In this document: piece after piece, positions 9,723-18,646 of the stretch | Layout of the letters: each line of letters opens with the position of its first letter | Position numbering within the stretch: the stretch's first letter is position 1 | Assembly (NCBI GenBank): GCA_020052955.1 | Contig: JAGVOB010000163.1 | Location: 1-41,941 of the forward strand | Reading direction: 5' to 3' | DNA: 41,941 nucleotides | Source of the DNA: Candidatus Omnitrophota bacterium | GTDB taxonomy: Bacteria > Omnitrophota > Gorgyraeia > VGKN01 | Notes under the pieces: generated by a model | Seen by the model: only the letters and a program-made list of their open reading frames with translations | What the model was told of the DNA's origin: nothing | Database searches by the model: none | Position numbers and translations under genes: made by a program

Positions 9723-11618
9723 CTATTGATCAATAAACTGCTTAAACCATAATTCTAAGCATAATAATCCCCATATTTGCCGGTCAAACTTCCTCTCTTT
9801 GCTGATTAATCCCTCAATGCCCTTGATATTATAAATACCTCTTCTTTTTGCCTTATTATCCAGCAAGACATCCCTGATAAATGCATTTAATTCCTTTTTA
9901 AACCATTCGGATATCGGCACGGGAAAACCCATCTTATCTTTTCTAAAGAATATTTCCTTCGGGATTACCCCTTTAACCGCTTTTCTGAAAATGTATTTAT
10001 TTAATCCATTTTTAAGCTTGATTCCCACGGGGATAGAGGATACGAATTCAGCTATCCTGTTATCCAGGAGCGGGACTCTGGATTCCAGAGAAAAACTCAT
10101 GCTTGTCCTATCCTCTACATGCAAAAGCGCGGGCAGTAAAGTCTTGAGGTCAAAATGGATCATTTTATTAATATAGGATTTAGTTTGAGGTAAATTAAAC
10201 AACTCCTGATAATCGCCGAAGATATCGTATCTCTTAGCGTTATCCAGCAAATTCGAAGAATAAACCTTCCGGGCATCCTTACCCCTGTTAATTAAATCAA
10301 AATAACGTTTATCCATACTGTCAAAAATACCGCCGCTCCAAAAAGACTGCATTAGCGGTTTGTAATTTTTGAGGACATGCAGGTTAGGCAAGAGCGATTC
10401 AAAGCTTATTAAATCCCCGACTTCTTCGTTACCCTGAAAAATAGACTCTTTAATAGACTGCTCCAGGTAAGCTATCAAATACCTGGCATAACCGCCAAAT
10501 ATTTCATCTCCTCCCTGGCCGCCTAATACAACTTTAACATTCTGGCTTGCAAGTTTTGAGACAAAAAACTGAGGGAACACTCCGGGGCCAGCCAGAGGTT
10601 CATCCATCATATAGATAATTCTGGCTATGCTCTGCTTAAAATCTTCAGCGGTCGGCCGGATTTCAAAATATTTAGACTTTATATAGCGGCTTACTTTTCT
10701 GGCATAGGGTGTCTCATCATAATCCCGGCCATCATCAAAAGCGCCGCTAAAAGTCTTTATCCTGCCGTTTGAATTTTTGGATGCAAGGCAGCTTACCACG
10801 CTGGAATCTAATCCCCCGCTAAGATGAGCCCCCAATGGCACGTCGCTTCTTAATTGCAGCCTAACCGAATCTTTGATAAGCGCTAAAAGTTTATCCGCGA
10901 AATAACTTTCATCATGGCTATGGTCTATATTACTAAAATCCAAATCCCAGTATTTAGTAACCGAGAGCCTGGGCTTACGGTTAATGTTCTCTAAAACCAA
11001 GTAATGCCCGGGCAATAGTTTTTTGACATGCTTAAAAAAAGTCTTGTCGCCTAAGCAGAACTGGAAATTAATATAATCGTATATCGCTTCAGGATTTTCT
11101 TTTTTGCAGGAAGGCCTGATGCCTAAAATTGCCTTTATTTCCGAAGCAAAGATAAATTCGTCTTTATTAAATACATAATAGTAAGGTTTTATCCCAAAAT
11201 AATCGCGGGCAGCAAATACCCTGTTTCTTTTCTTATCGTATATAGTAAAGGCGAACATGCCATTTAACTTAGGCAGCATTTTCTCGCCATATTCCTCATA
11301 GAGATGGATGATAACTTCCGTATCCGAATGGGTCGTAAATTTATATCCGCGGGAGATTAGTCCTGAACGTAATTCAACATAATTATAAATCTCTCCGTTA
11401 TAAACTATCCAAAGGCTTCCGTCCCGATTAGACATCGGCTGGTGCCCGGTTACAAGGTCTATAATGCTTAAACGTTTATGGACAAACCCGACATTCTCTA
11501 AAAGTAAGAAGCCTTCGTCATCCGGGCCGCGGTGGTGGAGTAAATCACCCATTAACTTCAAGCTCTTGGGGTTTATTTTTCTTTTATCGCTGGATATTAT
11601 TCCGGCTATTCCGCACAT
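9723..11618 (-). CDS. asnB: asparagine synthase-like glutamine amidotransferase
   Basis: 631 residues, full length for class II AsnB. The N-terminal Ntn glutaminase domain starts directly at the nucleophile (MCGIAGII, Cys2) and has HHRGPDD (28-34) and YNGEIYNY (73-80). The C-terminal synthetase domain has the PP-loop SGGLDSS (267-273) that binds ATP. All key residues are present, so it should release ammonia from glutamine and amidate an adenylated carboxylate. Inside a polysaccharide locus such proteins often amidate a uronic acid or another glycan carboxylate rather than make asparagine. That is the favoured but unproven reading here. It overlaps the preceding GT2 gene by 13 bases. Confidence 0.9.
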   Translation of the reverse strand: MCGIAGIISSDKRKINPKSLKLMGDLLHHRGPDDEGFLLLENVGFVHKRLSIIDLVTGHQPMSNRDGSLWIVYNGEIYNYVELRSGLISRGYKFTTHSDTEVIIHLYEEYGEKMLPKLNGMFAFTIYDKKRNRVFAARDYFGIKPYYYVFNKDEFIFASEIKAILGIRPSCKKENPEAIYDYINFQFCLGDKTFFKHVKKLLPGHYLVLENINRKPRLSVTKYWDLDFSNIDHSHDESYFADKLLALIKDSVRLQLRSDVPLGAHLSGGLDSSVVSCLASKNSNGRIKTFSGAFDDGRDYDETPYARKVSRYIKSKYFEIRPTAEDFKQSIARIIYMMDEPLAGPGVFPQFFVSKLASQNVKVVLGGQGGDEIFGGYARYLIAYLEQSIKESIFQGNEEVGDLISFESLLPNLHVLKNYKPLMQSFWSGGIFDSMDKRYFDLINRGKDARKVYSSNLLDNAKRYDIFGDYQELFNLPQTKSYINKMIHFDLKTLLPALLHVEDRTSMSFSLESRVPLLDNRIAEFVSSIPVGIKLKNGLNKYIFRKAVKGVIPKEIFFRKDKMGFPVPISEWFKKELNAFIRDVLLDNKAKRRGIYNIKGIEGLISKERKFDRQIWGLLCLELWFKQFIDQ

Positions 11619-12409
11619 GTTTTCTTAAGATATTCCCTAATTTTTTTCCTATACCCGGTTCTCCATCCGCCCCAGGGCCAATAATAAAAAATAGCCAGAG
11701 TGAAATATCCAAAAGTAGTTATACTGCCTACCATTTTACTCTTTGACTTCTTCTGGTCATAGCGCAGGGTAAAGGGAATTTCCGTGAATTTAGCTCCCAG
11801 CATTTTTAATCTGATTAATTTTTCTAAAGTACAGGTAAAACCCAGGCCTTTTAGCTGTATAAAATTATTTCCGAATATATCTATCGCCGTTTTTACAACC
11901 TTTGCCCGGTAAGCCCGGAAACCGCAGGAATACTCCCTGACACCTCTTATGGGAAAAATTATCTTCATGAATATATTCGCGCACAGGGAAACAAAAGCTT
12001 TGTAAACGCTTAAGCCCTTCTGCCCCCCTCCCGGCTGAAAACGCGAAGCAATTACCACGTCAAAACCCTGATCCAACTTGGTGAACAAATCAGAGAAAAA
12101 TTTAGGCTCATGTGTATCATCGCAGTCCATCCTGATGATCACGTCATCAGGATGCGACAGTTCCGCGGCCATCTCAAAAAGGTCTCGCGACGTTTCCCCC
12201 AGGCCGCGGTTTATCTTATGGGTTAATATTTCCAGCGGCATCTTCCCGCAGAATTCCTTCAGGATTTCTCCGGTGTGGTCACGACTGCCGTCATTACAAA
12301 CAAAAAGCCTATAATCCTTTTTGAGTGTTTTAAAAACATGGTTTATCTTCGGCAAAAGCGCAGACAAAGACCGCTCTTCATTATAAGCCGGCAGCAATAC
12401 ATAAATCAT
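11606..12409 (-). CDS. GT2 glycosyltransferase
   Basis: 267 residues. A GT-A fold with an N-terminal LLPAYNEE (5-12), CNDGSRDHT (38-46) and a DCDDTHEP metal site (95-102). A conserved SCGFRAYRA segment is followed by an amphipathic C-terminal region (TTFGYFTLAIFYYWPWGG) that may touch the membrane. This resembles polyprenyl-phosphate glycosyltransferases of the DPM1/GtrB group. The ATG at 12409 overlaps the stop of the small zinc-knuckle ORF (ATATGA), so translation is probably coupled. The 3' end overlaps asnB by 13 bases. The sugar is unknown. Confidence 0.85.
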   Translation of the reverse strand: MIYVLLPAYNEERSLSALLPKINHVFKTLKKDYRLFVCNDGSRDHTGEILKEFCGKMPLEILTHKINRGLGETSRDLFEMAAELSHPDDVIIRMDCDDTHEPKFFSDLFTKLDQGFDVVIASRFQPGGGQKGLSVYKAFVSLCANIFMKIIFPIRGVREYSCGFRAYRAKVVKTAIDIFGNNFIQLKGLGFTCTLEKLIRLKMLGAKFTEIPFTLRYDQKKSKSKMVGSITTFGYFTLAIFYYWPWGGWRTGYRKKIREYLKKTCAE

Positions 12410-12540
12410 ATTTTTACTCCCATCACGGTAATTTTATTCTCGAAAATCTTAATCTCCCGGCCTTCCAGAGCAGCAGCCTTTCGTAGAAGATGGCTTCCAC
12501 ATTCCGGACAAATCAAATAATCCAGTAATTCTTCTTTCAT
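12406..12540 (-). CDS. 44-residue Trm112-like zinc-knuckle peptide
   Basis: A short minus-strand ORF opens with ATG at 12540 and ends in TGA at 12406-12408. The product starts MKEELLDYLICPECGSHLL, the usual first strand and CPxCG knuckle of Trm112-like ribbons. It continues LEGREIKIFENKIT, where full-length ribbons carry a second CxxC and YPI motif, but here it ends VMGVKI. Its start overlaps the stop of the upstream membrane gene (ATGA). Its stop overlaps the start of the downstream GT2 gene (ATATGA). This double overlap is typical of a translated cistron. It may be a functional mini-partner, or the stump of a methyltransferase N-terminus whose body was lost. Confidence 0.6.
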   Translation of the reverse strand: MKEELLDYLICPECGSHLLRKAAALEGREIKIFENKITVMGVKI

Positions 12541-13781
12541 AATAAATCACCTGCCTTTTTTGTCCTTAGCAGATTAGATATAGCCGCCCCTACGGGTATA
12601 GTTAGAATCAGCTCTATCGGCAGCCTGAACCTGAAATCGTAATCTACCAGAGTCAGGGCTATAAGAAATACCTGTGATGCAAGACAAGTCAATATTAAAA
12701 CGGCAAAAGGCCGCTTTTTTACCCATATTAAAATCAGACCCATAATGCTAAAAGTATAAATAAACCCGTAAAATAAAAGATTAAAGATATTGTGCCTTAA
12801 GGAATACTCCGGCACCCAGGGATTAAACAGGGTATAAATCCGGGCAGCCACTAAAGAAATGAATTTAGGTAAATTTTTCCTGAAATAAGAATAGATGTCT
12901 TTAAGCCTGATTTGAACAGGGACATTATCGGCCTTAGGTATGCTTAGGCCCGGCGGTAAGGTAATCCTGGCAGAATAAAACCTGATGTGCCCCTGGCCTT
13001 TTTCCAATTGAGGCATTTGGTCGATATACAAAGACATCTGCAGGAGTTCCTGGGGGTAATCCTGAGCAATAACCTTATTGATCTTAGTGTTGAAATTAGG
13101 CAGGATCATAATGATCGCGGCCAGAATAACGGTATTAATTATAAAAAACAACGCAGCATGGTTTTTTAAAAAAAGTTTTTTAAACCCCAGCCACTCCAGG
13201 CAGAGCAGCATAAAAATCGAGAAAGTTATACCCAAGGGCCTGCTGACAGGCATAAGTATTAAAAATACGATCAATAGTAATAAATACCGGGGTTTTCTTT
13301 TTTTCAAAAACAAACTGAATAAATAAATACTTAAAGACATAATTAAGAGAAACGCCGCTTCGGTAGTGACAAATGGCGTCCAATAGACCAAGACTATCTG
13401 AAACGAAGCAGCCAGGCCGACTATAAATGCCGTTTTCTCCTTAAAAAACAAACGGGTTGCCAAGAATAGAAAAACCACACTCAACGCCCCTAGGAAACAG
13501 TGAAAAATACTAACCGGCCAATAATGATGGCCGAAAAAACGGTAAAATAAAGCCAGGTACCCTAAAAAAGTAAATCTGGTTGCGCTAAGCAGCGAGGTTT
13601 CGGTACTGCTACCAACGGCCATTTTTAAAGCCAGGGGATCATAATAAAAAACCGTGTCGGCTGTAACAAACTTCTGTAGATTTCCGGGAAGATTGTTAGA
13701 GGCGATAAAATAAAATAAAAGCCTTATCGCCAAGGCTATAAAAAACAGCAAAATTACGGTTTTAATCTTTGGCCTGTCCAT
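12537..13781 (-). CDS. GT-C family membrane glycosyltransferase (GT39-like)
   Basis: 414 residues with about nine hydrophobic helices, the first at 7-27. Loop 1 contains KFVTADTVFYYDPLALK with D42 at the position of the GT-C catalytic acid, followed at distance by a pattern resembling PMT proteins (LGYLALFYRFFGHHYWPVSIFH split over two helices). A cluster of prolines and a basic tail close the protein. It should work at the periplasmic face with a polyprenyl-phosphate sugar. It ends in an ATGA overlap with the small zinc-knuckle ORF and begins 4 bases after the next methyltransferase gene. The family assignment is moderate; the substrate is unknown. Confidence 0.6.
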   Translation of the reverse strand: MDRPKIKTVILLFFIALAIRLLFYFIASNNLPGNLQKFVTADTVFYYDPLALKMAVGSSTETSLLSATRFTFLGYLALFYRFFGHHYWPVSIFHCFLGALSVVFLFLATRLFFKEKTAFIVGLAASFQIVLVYWTPFVTTEAAFLLIMSLSIYLFSLFLKKRKPRYLLLLIVFLILMPVSRPLGITFSIFMLLCLEWLGFKKLFLKNHAALFFIINTVILAAIIMILPNFNTKINKVIAQDYPQELLQMSLYIDQMPQLEKGQGHIRFYSARITLPPGLSIPKADNVPVQIRLKDIYSYFRKNLPKFISLVAARIYTLFNPWVPEYSLRHNIFNLLFYGFIYTFSIMGLILIWVKKRPFAVLILTCLASQVFLIALTLVDYDFRFRLPIELILTIPVGAAISNLLRTKKAGDLL

Positions 13782-13785
13782 TATT

Positions 13786-14559
13786 TTAATCTTTTTTTAA
13801 TTCCACGCTCATAAACATCCCAATAAACCTGTTCAAAGGCGATAATATATACTCCAGCCCCTTGACCGGCTGATAGGCCCAGGAAGGCAAAAACTGCCTC
13901 AACGATAGCCCTCCGCTGATTAAATAACGCAGCGGTGTATGTAATTCTATCTTTTTTATCCGCAGTCCAGGAAATTCGTTTTCAAATATTTTTCTATCCC
14001 GGACAAAAATTATCCAGCCTAAAGCGTTATTAGCTGTCGAGAGACGGCCTTGCTTATCCATGTCCCACCCGGCCTTAAGAGCAAAATCTTCGTGATGGAA
14101 TTTTTGGTAAATGAACCGCGACCATAAGGTATTAGCTGGTTCAACCATTAGGATTTTTCCTTCGGCCTTAAGAGAACGGCTTAATTCCCGTAGGAAAAGC
14201 TTAGGTTTTTTGATATGATGCAAGACGTTTAGCATAAAAAATCCGTCAACCGTATTATCCTGAAACGGCAAGCTCTCTGCGGAAAAACATAAATCAATAT
14301 TATCAACCTTTACCACATCGGAAGTAACCACAGTTGGTATAACCTGCTTAATGAAACCTCCACCGCTGCCCAGCTCTACCAGTAAGACATTGCCGAAATT
14401 GTTTTGAATCTTTTTAAATTCTTTGTAAGAATCAAGGTAAATTTTTCTTAAAAAACCTTTGCGCAAAATTATCCCTGAGTGCAGCCGGGTTACCGCGACA
14501 CCATCTAACTCCTTTATTTCTTTAGTTTCCGGTAATTTCAACCAGTCTATCACGCTCAT
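13786..14559 (-). CDS. class I SAM-dependent methyltransferase
   Basis: 257 residues. Motif I is VELGSGGGFI (61-70). The acidic strand-2 end is DLCFSAESLPF, motif IV is DGFFMLNVLHHIKKP, and the post-motif segment is LKAEGKILMVEPAN. The C-terminal 90 residues contain a conserved-looking FHHEDF and an aromatic stretch near LPSWAYQPVKGLE, as in methyltransferases found beside polyprenyl glycosyltransferases. No zinc ribbon is present. It is 3 bases downstream of the next methyltransferase gene and 4 bases upstream of a GT-C gene. An O- or N-methylation of a sugar is likely from context, but the acceptor cannot be read. Confidence 0.8.
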   Translation of the reverse strand: MSVIDWLKLPETKEIKELDGVAVTRLHSGIILRKGFLRKIYLDSYKEFKKIQNNFGNVLLVELGSGGGFIKQVIPTVVTSDVVKVDNIDLCFSAESLPFQDNTVDGFFMLNVLHHIKKPKLFLRELSRSLKAEGKILMVEPANTLWSRFIYQKFHHEDFALKAGWDMDKQGRLSTANNALGWIIFVRDRKIFENEFPGLRIKKIELHTPLRYLISGGLSLRQFLPSWAYQPVKGLEYILSPLNRFIGMFMSVELKKD

Positions 14560-14562
14560 TGT

Positions 14563-15213
14563 TTAAATCTTATTAAATAACATATTAAAATATAACCCCA
14601 TTAGCTTAGGCGCCCAACAAGGCATACTGGTACATTTATTCAAGCTGAATAAACCTTCTGAGGATTTAATAAACTGTTTGTAATCGCTGACGTGATGGGC
14701 TTCTATATTATTGAAACCGATTAAAGTAAAAATCATCTTCATTAAGTTGTCTACCCGCGGTATGCCTACTAATAATTGGCCGTTTTGACGCAAGAAGCCG
14801 GATAACCTGATTAATATCGGCCTTAAATCTTTAATATGTTCAAAGACCGAAATCGCTATGATAAGGTCAAAACTATCCTTAGGGTAATCTACAGTCAAAA
14901 TATCTGCCCTACTCAAATTTGCCCGGACTCCCAAACCGCTTAGGCTGGTAGTTATTTTTTCTGGGTCAGATTTAACATCTACTCCATAAACATTTTTAGC
15001 CAATTGATTAAGCGTCGGCAGTAAAATACCGCTGCCGTATCCTATCTCCAGCACCGATTGATAAGGCGGTTTCAACAGCGAAAGCGCCTGTTTAATCCGA
15101 TTATGGTATAAAACCCCTACTATCGGCCGGTAATAATAATCCAAGGGGTCATCTTTATCAACCGGCTCTAAAACCCCTTTGGGTGGTAAATCAAAAAAAA
15201 ATCTATTTTTCAC
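14563..15213 (-). CDS. class I SAM-dependent methyltransferase, GTG start
   Basis: 216 residues. The start is GTG at 15213, sharing one base with the TAG stop of the upstream fusion gene (TAGTG), so translation is probably coupled. Motif I is VLEIGYGSGI (54-63), followed by VYGVDVKSD, then DLIIAISVFEHIKD (motif IV) and NGQLLVGIPRVDN. It is short for the class and lacks extra domains. Its context between another methyltransferase and a methyltransferase-glycosyltransferase fusion suggests successive modifications of one lipid-linked glycan (inference). Confidence 0.8.
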   Translation of the reverse strand: MKNRFFFDLPPKGVLEPVDKDDPLDYYYRPIVGVLYHNRIKQALSLLKPPYQSVLEIGYGSGILLPTLNQLAKNVYGVDVKSDPEKITTSLSGLGVRANLSRADILTVDYPKDSFDLIIAISVFEHIKDLRPILIRLSGFLRQNGQLLVGIPRVDNLMKMIFTLIGFNNIEAHHVSDYKQFIKSSEGLFSLNKCTSMPCWAPKLMGLYFNMLFNKI

Positions 15214-16625
15214 TATATCATCTTCAATTTCTTAAGCGCAACCGCGGACATTCTTAAAAGCAATAGCCCATGTCTGAAGCGGCTTATCTGAGTAGATCCG
15301 TAGGTGCGGGCGGTATACCTTACCGGTACCTCAACTATCTTGAGATTCTGTTTTGCCGCCCCGAAAATCAGGTCAAAGTCGCCGAAAGGGTCAAAATCGC
15401 CGAAAAATTTACGGTTTTCTTCTATTTTTTGATAATCCCTGCGGAATAAAACCTTAGTACCGCAGAGAGTGTCTTTTATCCTCTGCTCTAAAAGATAGGA
15501 AAATAATGAACTAAAAAATTTATTTCCCAGCAGATTAAGAAACCGCATCGCCCCTTCTCCTACTGAATAAACCAAGCGTGAACCCATAATTAGTTCGCCC
15601 TTGCCTTCTACTAAAGCCTGGTAAAATTTGAGGAGGTCTTCAGGAGGAGTTGTCAAATCCGCATCCAGTATCATCAAAATATCCCCTGTGACCTTAGAAA
15701 ATCCTTTTTTAACCGCATCGCCTTTGCCGATACCATCCTGGACAAAGACCTTTATATCTTTTCCAGGAAACTCCTTTATCTGTTTATTTATCTCTTCTAA
15801 AGTCCCGTCCTTAGAATGCCCTTCCACGAATATTAACTCATTGTGACTTCCTAACTCAGGCATTTTTTCAATAACATGCCGTATATTACCTCTTTCATTT
15901 CTGCAGGGCACTATAATCGAGCAGGCATAATCGTCATTATCATCATTACGGGCGGGTCTGGGCCTGGCGACAACAAACTCGATTAAACATAATTTGGAAA
16001 GTAACGGTAAATTAGCAAGAAATCTATTGAAAAAAGTTGAAATGAAAGGGATATGTTTTGGCAATAGAAACTTGTAGCCCTTCTTTATCACTTCAAAGTC
16101 GCTTAAATATAACAGGTTCTCAATATCGCAAAGAGAGAGCCAATTTTGTAATGGCTGGAGTGTTTTTAATCTTAATTTCTCGGATAGCTTAAGAATAGGC
16201 TCCCACAGATAATTATAATAAGTTATGATCACTCTGGTCTGAGGGCCGGATATTTTCTTTAATTGATTAAAAGTTCTCTGCACATCCAACAAACAACCTA
16301 TTAGATCAGATAGAATAATGTAATCGAATCTTTCTTCGACGGTTATATTTTCCGCGTCTTCAACCCTGAATTCAAGATGTGGAAATTGTCTTTGGGCAAT
16401 CTCTACCATTTTCTGACTAAAATCTATGCCCATTCCCCTTGATGGCTTGACAGAATTTAATAACTCCGCTGTTCCGCAGCCAATTTCTATAACAGATGAA
16501 CTCGGGGGAATTAAAAATCGCAGGTATTTCTCTAATTCCTGATAATAGTACTTATTCCTGGCCTTCCATTTCAATCTATCTTTTGCCGTTTGGTTAAAAT
16601 AATTTATTATATCTTTTTTATCCAT
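15213..16625 (-). CDS. methyltransferase-GT2 glycosyltransferase fusion
   Basis: 470 residues with two domains. Residues about 1-215 are a class I methyltransferase: motif I SVIEIGCGTAELL (44-56), GMGIDFS (64-70), DYIILSDLIG (101-110). After a low-complexity linker (RNDDNDD, 227-232), residues 235-470 are a DPM1-like GT2: SIIVPCRNERGN, FVEGHSKDG, and the metal site ILDADLTTPPED (319-330). A GSRL motif and C-terminal RTYGSTQISRFRHG complete it. The linked pair presumably acts in one pathway, making and/or modifying a polyprenyl-phosphate sugar. Similar methyltransferase-GT2 fusions are known among uncultivated bacteria, though I cannot verify closeness here. Confidence 0.85.
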   Translation of the reverse strand: MDKKDIINYFNQTAKDRLKWKARNKYYYQELEKYLRFLIPPSSSVIEIGCGTAELLNSVKPSRGMGIDFSQKMVEIAQRQFPHLEFRVEDAENITVEERFDYIILSDLIGCLLDVQRTFNQLKKISGPQTRVIITYYNYLWEPILKLSEKLRLKTLQPLQNWLSLCDIENLLYLSDFEVIKKGYKFLLPKHIPFISTFFNRFLANLPLLSKLCLIEFVVARPRPARNDDNDDYACSIIVPCRNERGNIRHVIEKMPELGSHNELIFVEGHSKDGTLEEINKQIKEFPGKDIKVFVQDGIGKGDAVKKGFSKVTGDILMILDADLTTPPEDLLKFYQALVEGKGELIMGSRLVYSVGEGAMRFLNLLGNKFFSSLFSYLLEQRIKDTLCGTKVLFRRDYQKIEENRKFFGDFDPFGDFDLIFGAAKQNLKIVEVPVRYTARTYGSTQISRFRHGLLLLRMSAVALKKLKMI

Positions 16626-16643
16626 TTATTTTTAATAAAAATA

Positions 16644-17576
16644 CTATTCTTTATAATTTTCTCTATACCACCTGTAAGTAGCCTTGAGGCCATCTTCTAA
16701 TTTTACTTTCGCATGCCAACCAAGATTATCCAAGCGGCTTATGTCTAATAGCTTGCGTGGCGTCCCATCAGGCATAGAGGTGTCAAAAACTAAATCTCCC
16801 CCATAGCCTGTTACTTCTTTAACCAATAATGCTAAATCTTTAACAGAAATATCTTCCCCCCATCCCACATTAATAATCTCACTACTCATATAATTATCCA
16901 TTAGATATAGACATGCATCCGCTAAATCATCGACATAGAGAAATTCTCTACGTGCAGATCCTGTCCCCCATACCACGGCAGAGGATAATCCTCTGATTTT
17001 TGCTTCATGAAATTTTCTAATTAACGCCGGTATGACATGCGCGTTCTCGGTATCGAAGTTATCATTTATGCCATATAGATTAGTAGGCATTAATGAAATA
17101 AAATTAGAGCCATACTGCCGATTATAAGATTGACACAGTTTTATACCGGCAATTTTAGCAATGGCATAAGGCTCATTAGTGGCTTCTAACCTGCCAGTAA
17201 GCAAATATTCTTCATTAATTGGCTGAGGGCAATCCCGAGGGTATATGCAAGAACTTCCTAAATACAATAATTTTTTTACGTTACACCTATAACTCGCATT
17301 AATTACATTCGCTTCAATCATCATATTATCGTATATAAATTCAGCGGGAAAAGTCAAATTTGCCTTAATGCCGCCTACTTTGGCTGCGCATAAAAAAACA
17401 TATTCCGGATTTTCTTCCTGCATAAAACTTTCAACCTTATCTGTCCGCCTTAAATCTAACTCTTTAGATGTTTTAAGAATTAACTTCTGGTATCCCTGCT
17501 CTTTTAAGATTCTTAAAATAGCACTGCCAACCATCCCTGAATGACCTGCTATATATATTTTTGACTTTTTGTCCAT
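16644..17576 (-). CDS. fcl: GDP-L-fucose synthase
   Basis: 310 residues, an extended SDR. It has the cofactor motif GHSGMVG (11-17) and AAKVGGIKAN (64-73). The catalytic set matches Fcl/WcaG: S108 in LGSSCIYP, and Y137 and K141 in NEPYAIAK. PTNLYG and the C-terminal MPDGTPRKLLD segment are also typical. It performs the 3,5-epimerisation and 4-reduction of GDP-4-keto-6-deoxy-D-mannose with NADPH to give GDP-L-fucose in the cytoplasm. It begins directly after the gmd stop codon, the standard two-gene arrangement. Confidence 0.97.
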   Translation of the reverse strand: MDKKSKIYIAGHSGMVGSAILRILKEQGYQKLILKTSKELDLRRTDKVESFMQEENPEYVFLCAAKVGGIKANLTFPAEFIYDNMMIEANVINASYRCNVKKLLYLGSSCIYPRDCPQPINEEYLLTGRLEATNEPYAIAKIAGIKLCQSYNRQYGSNFISLMPTNLYGINDNFDTENAHVIPALIRKFHEAKIRGLSSAVVWGTGSARREFLYVDDLADACLYLMDNYMSSEIINVGWGEDISVKDLALLVKEVTGYGGDLVFDTSMPDGTPRKLLDISRLDNLGWHAKVKLEDGLKATYRWYRENYKE

Positions 17577-18623
17577 TTAATCCTTCTTCCACCATTTCAT
17601 ACTTAATTTTTCTTTTATAATCTTATCACCTTCTCCGATAGGTTTTAATCCTTCCTTGCGCATATCGGCATCAACCATAATCTTTACCAAATCGTAAAAC
17701 TTTATTTTGGGCTGCCAACTTAGTTCTTTTCCGGCCTTAGCCGCATCTGCTATCAGGTTGTTCACTTCTGTCGGCCGGAAATAATGCGGGTCGATCTTTA
17801 TGTATTTCTGCCAATCCAGACCGGCATATATAAATGCTGCTTCAACAAATTCTTTTACTGAATGAGATTCGCCTACTCCTATGACAAAATTCCCGGGACT
17901 ATCCTGCTGTAGAATCTTCCACATAACCTCTACATATTCAGGGGCAAACCCCCAATCTCTTTTCGCGTCAAGATTACCCAGATAAAGGCAATCATCTAAG
18001 CCGGCTTTTATCCTTGCTATCGCGCGGGATATTTTTCGGCTCACAAAAGTTACTCCCCGCCTGGGGGATTCATGGTTAAAGAGAATTCCATCCACAGCAA
18101 AGAGCTTGTATCCGTCACGATAGTTACGCACCATCCAGTGCGCGTATGCCTTTGCAACCGCATAAGGGCTTCTTGGATAAAAAGGCGTTTCTTCATTCTG
18201 AGGAGCCGGTGCATTACCGAACATTTCGCTGCTCGAAGCATGGTAAAATCTCGTTTTTATCCCGCTAAGTCTTATGGCTTCCAATATCCTTGTGGTGCCT
18301 AAGGCGGTTACCTCTCCGGTGAATTCCGGCATATCAAAGCTCACACGAACATGGCTTTGCGCTCCCAAATGATAAATCTCATCAGGTTGTATATTATATA
18401 TTAAATTGGTCAACTGTCCGCTATCAATTAAATCTCCATAATGAAGAAAAAGCCGTACACCCTTAGTATGGGGATCAGCGTATAAATGCTCTATCCTTTC
18501 CGTATTGAGGGTGCTTGCTCTGCGGATTAACCCGTGGACGTCATAGCCTTTCGACAGCAAAAATTCCGCTAAATAACTTCCGTCCTGTCCCGTAATACCT
18601 GTAATAAGTGCTTTTTTAGCCAT
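17577..18623 (-). CDS. gmd: GDP-mannose 4,6-dehydratase
   Basis: 348 residues. [12 protein letters not shown] (9-20) is the NADP-binding signature of Gmd. [16 protein letters not shown] and the catalytic segment HASSSEMFG (128-136, with E133) follow, then YAVAK (Y154, K158). The C-terminal YFRPTEVN is family-typical. It converts GDP-D-mannose to GDP-4-keto-6-deoxymannose. ATG at 18623 has GGGAG about eight bases upstream. The product feeds fcl and could also feed the DegT aminotransferase encoded 2 kb upstream. No mannose-activation gene is in this window. Confidence 0.97.
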   Translation of the reverse strand: MAKKALITGITGQDGSYLAEFLLSKGYDVHGLIRRASTLNTERIEHLYADPHTKGVRLFLHYGDLIDSGQLTNLIYNIQPDEIYHLGAQSHVRVSFDMPEFTGEVTALGTTRILEAIRLSGIKTRFYHASSSEMFGNAPAPQNEETPFYPRSPYAVAKAYAHWMVRNYRDGYKLFAVDGILFNHESPRRGVTFVSRKISRAIARIKAGLDDCLYLGNLDAKRDWGFAPEYVEVMWKILQQDSPGNFVIGVGESHSVKEFVEAAFIYAGLDWQKYIKIDPHYFRPTEVNNLIADAAKAGKELSWQPKIKFYDLVKIMVDADMRKEGLKPIGEGDKIIKEKLSMKWWKKD

Positions 18624-18646
18624 TGTTAATCTCCCGTATAAGATAA

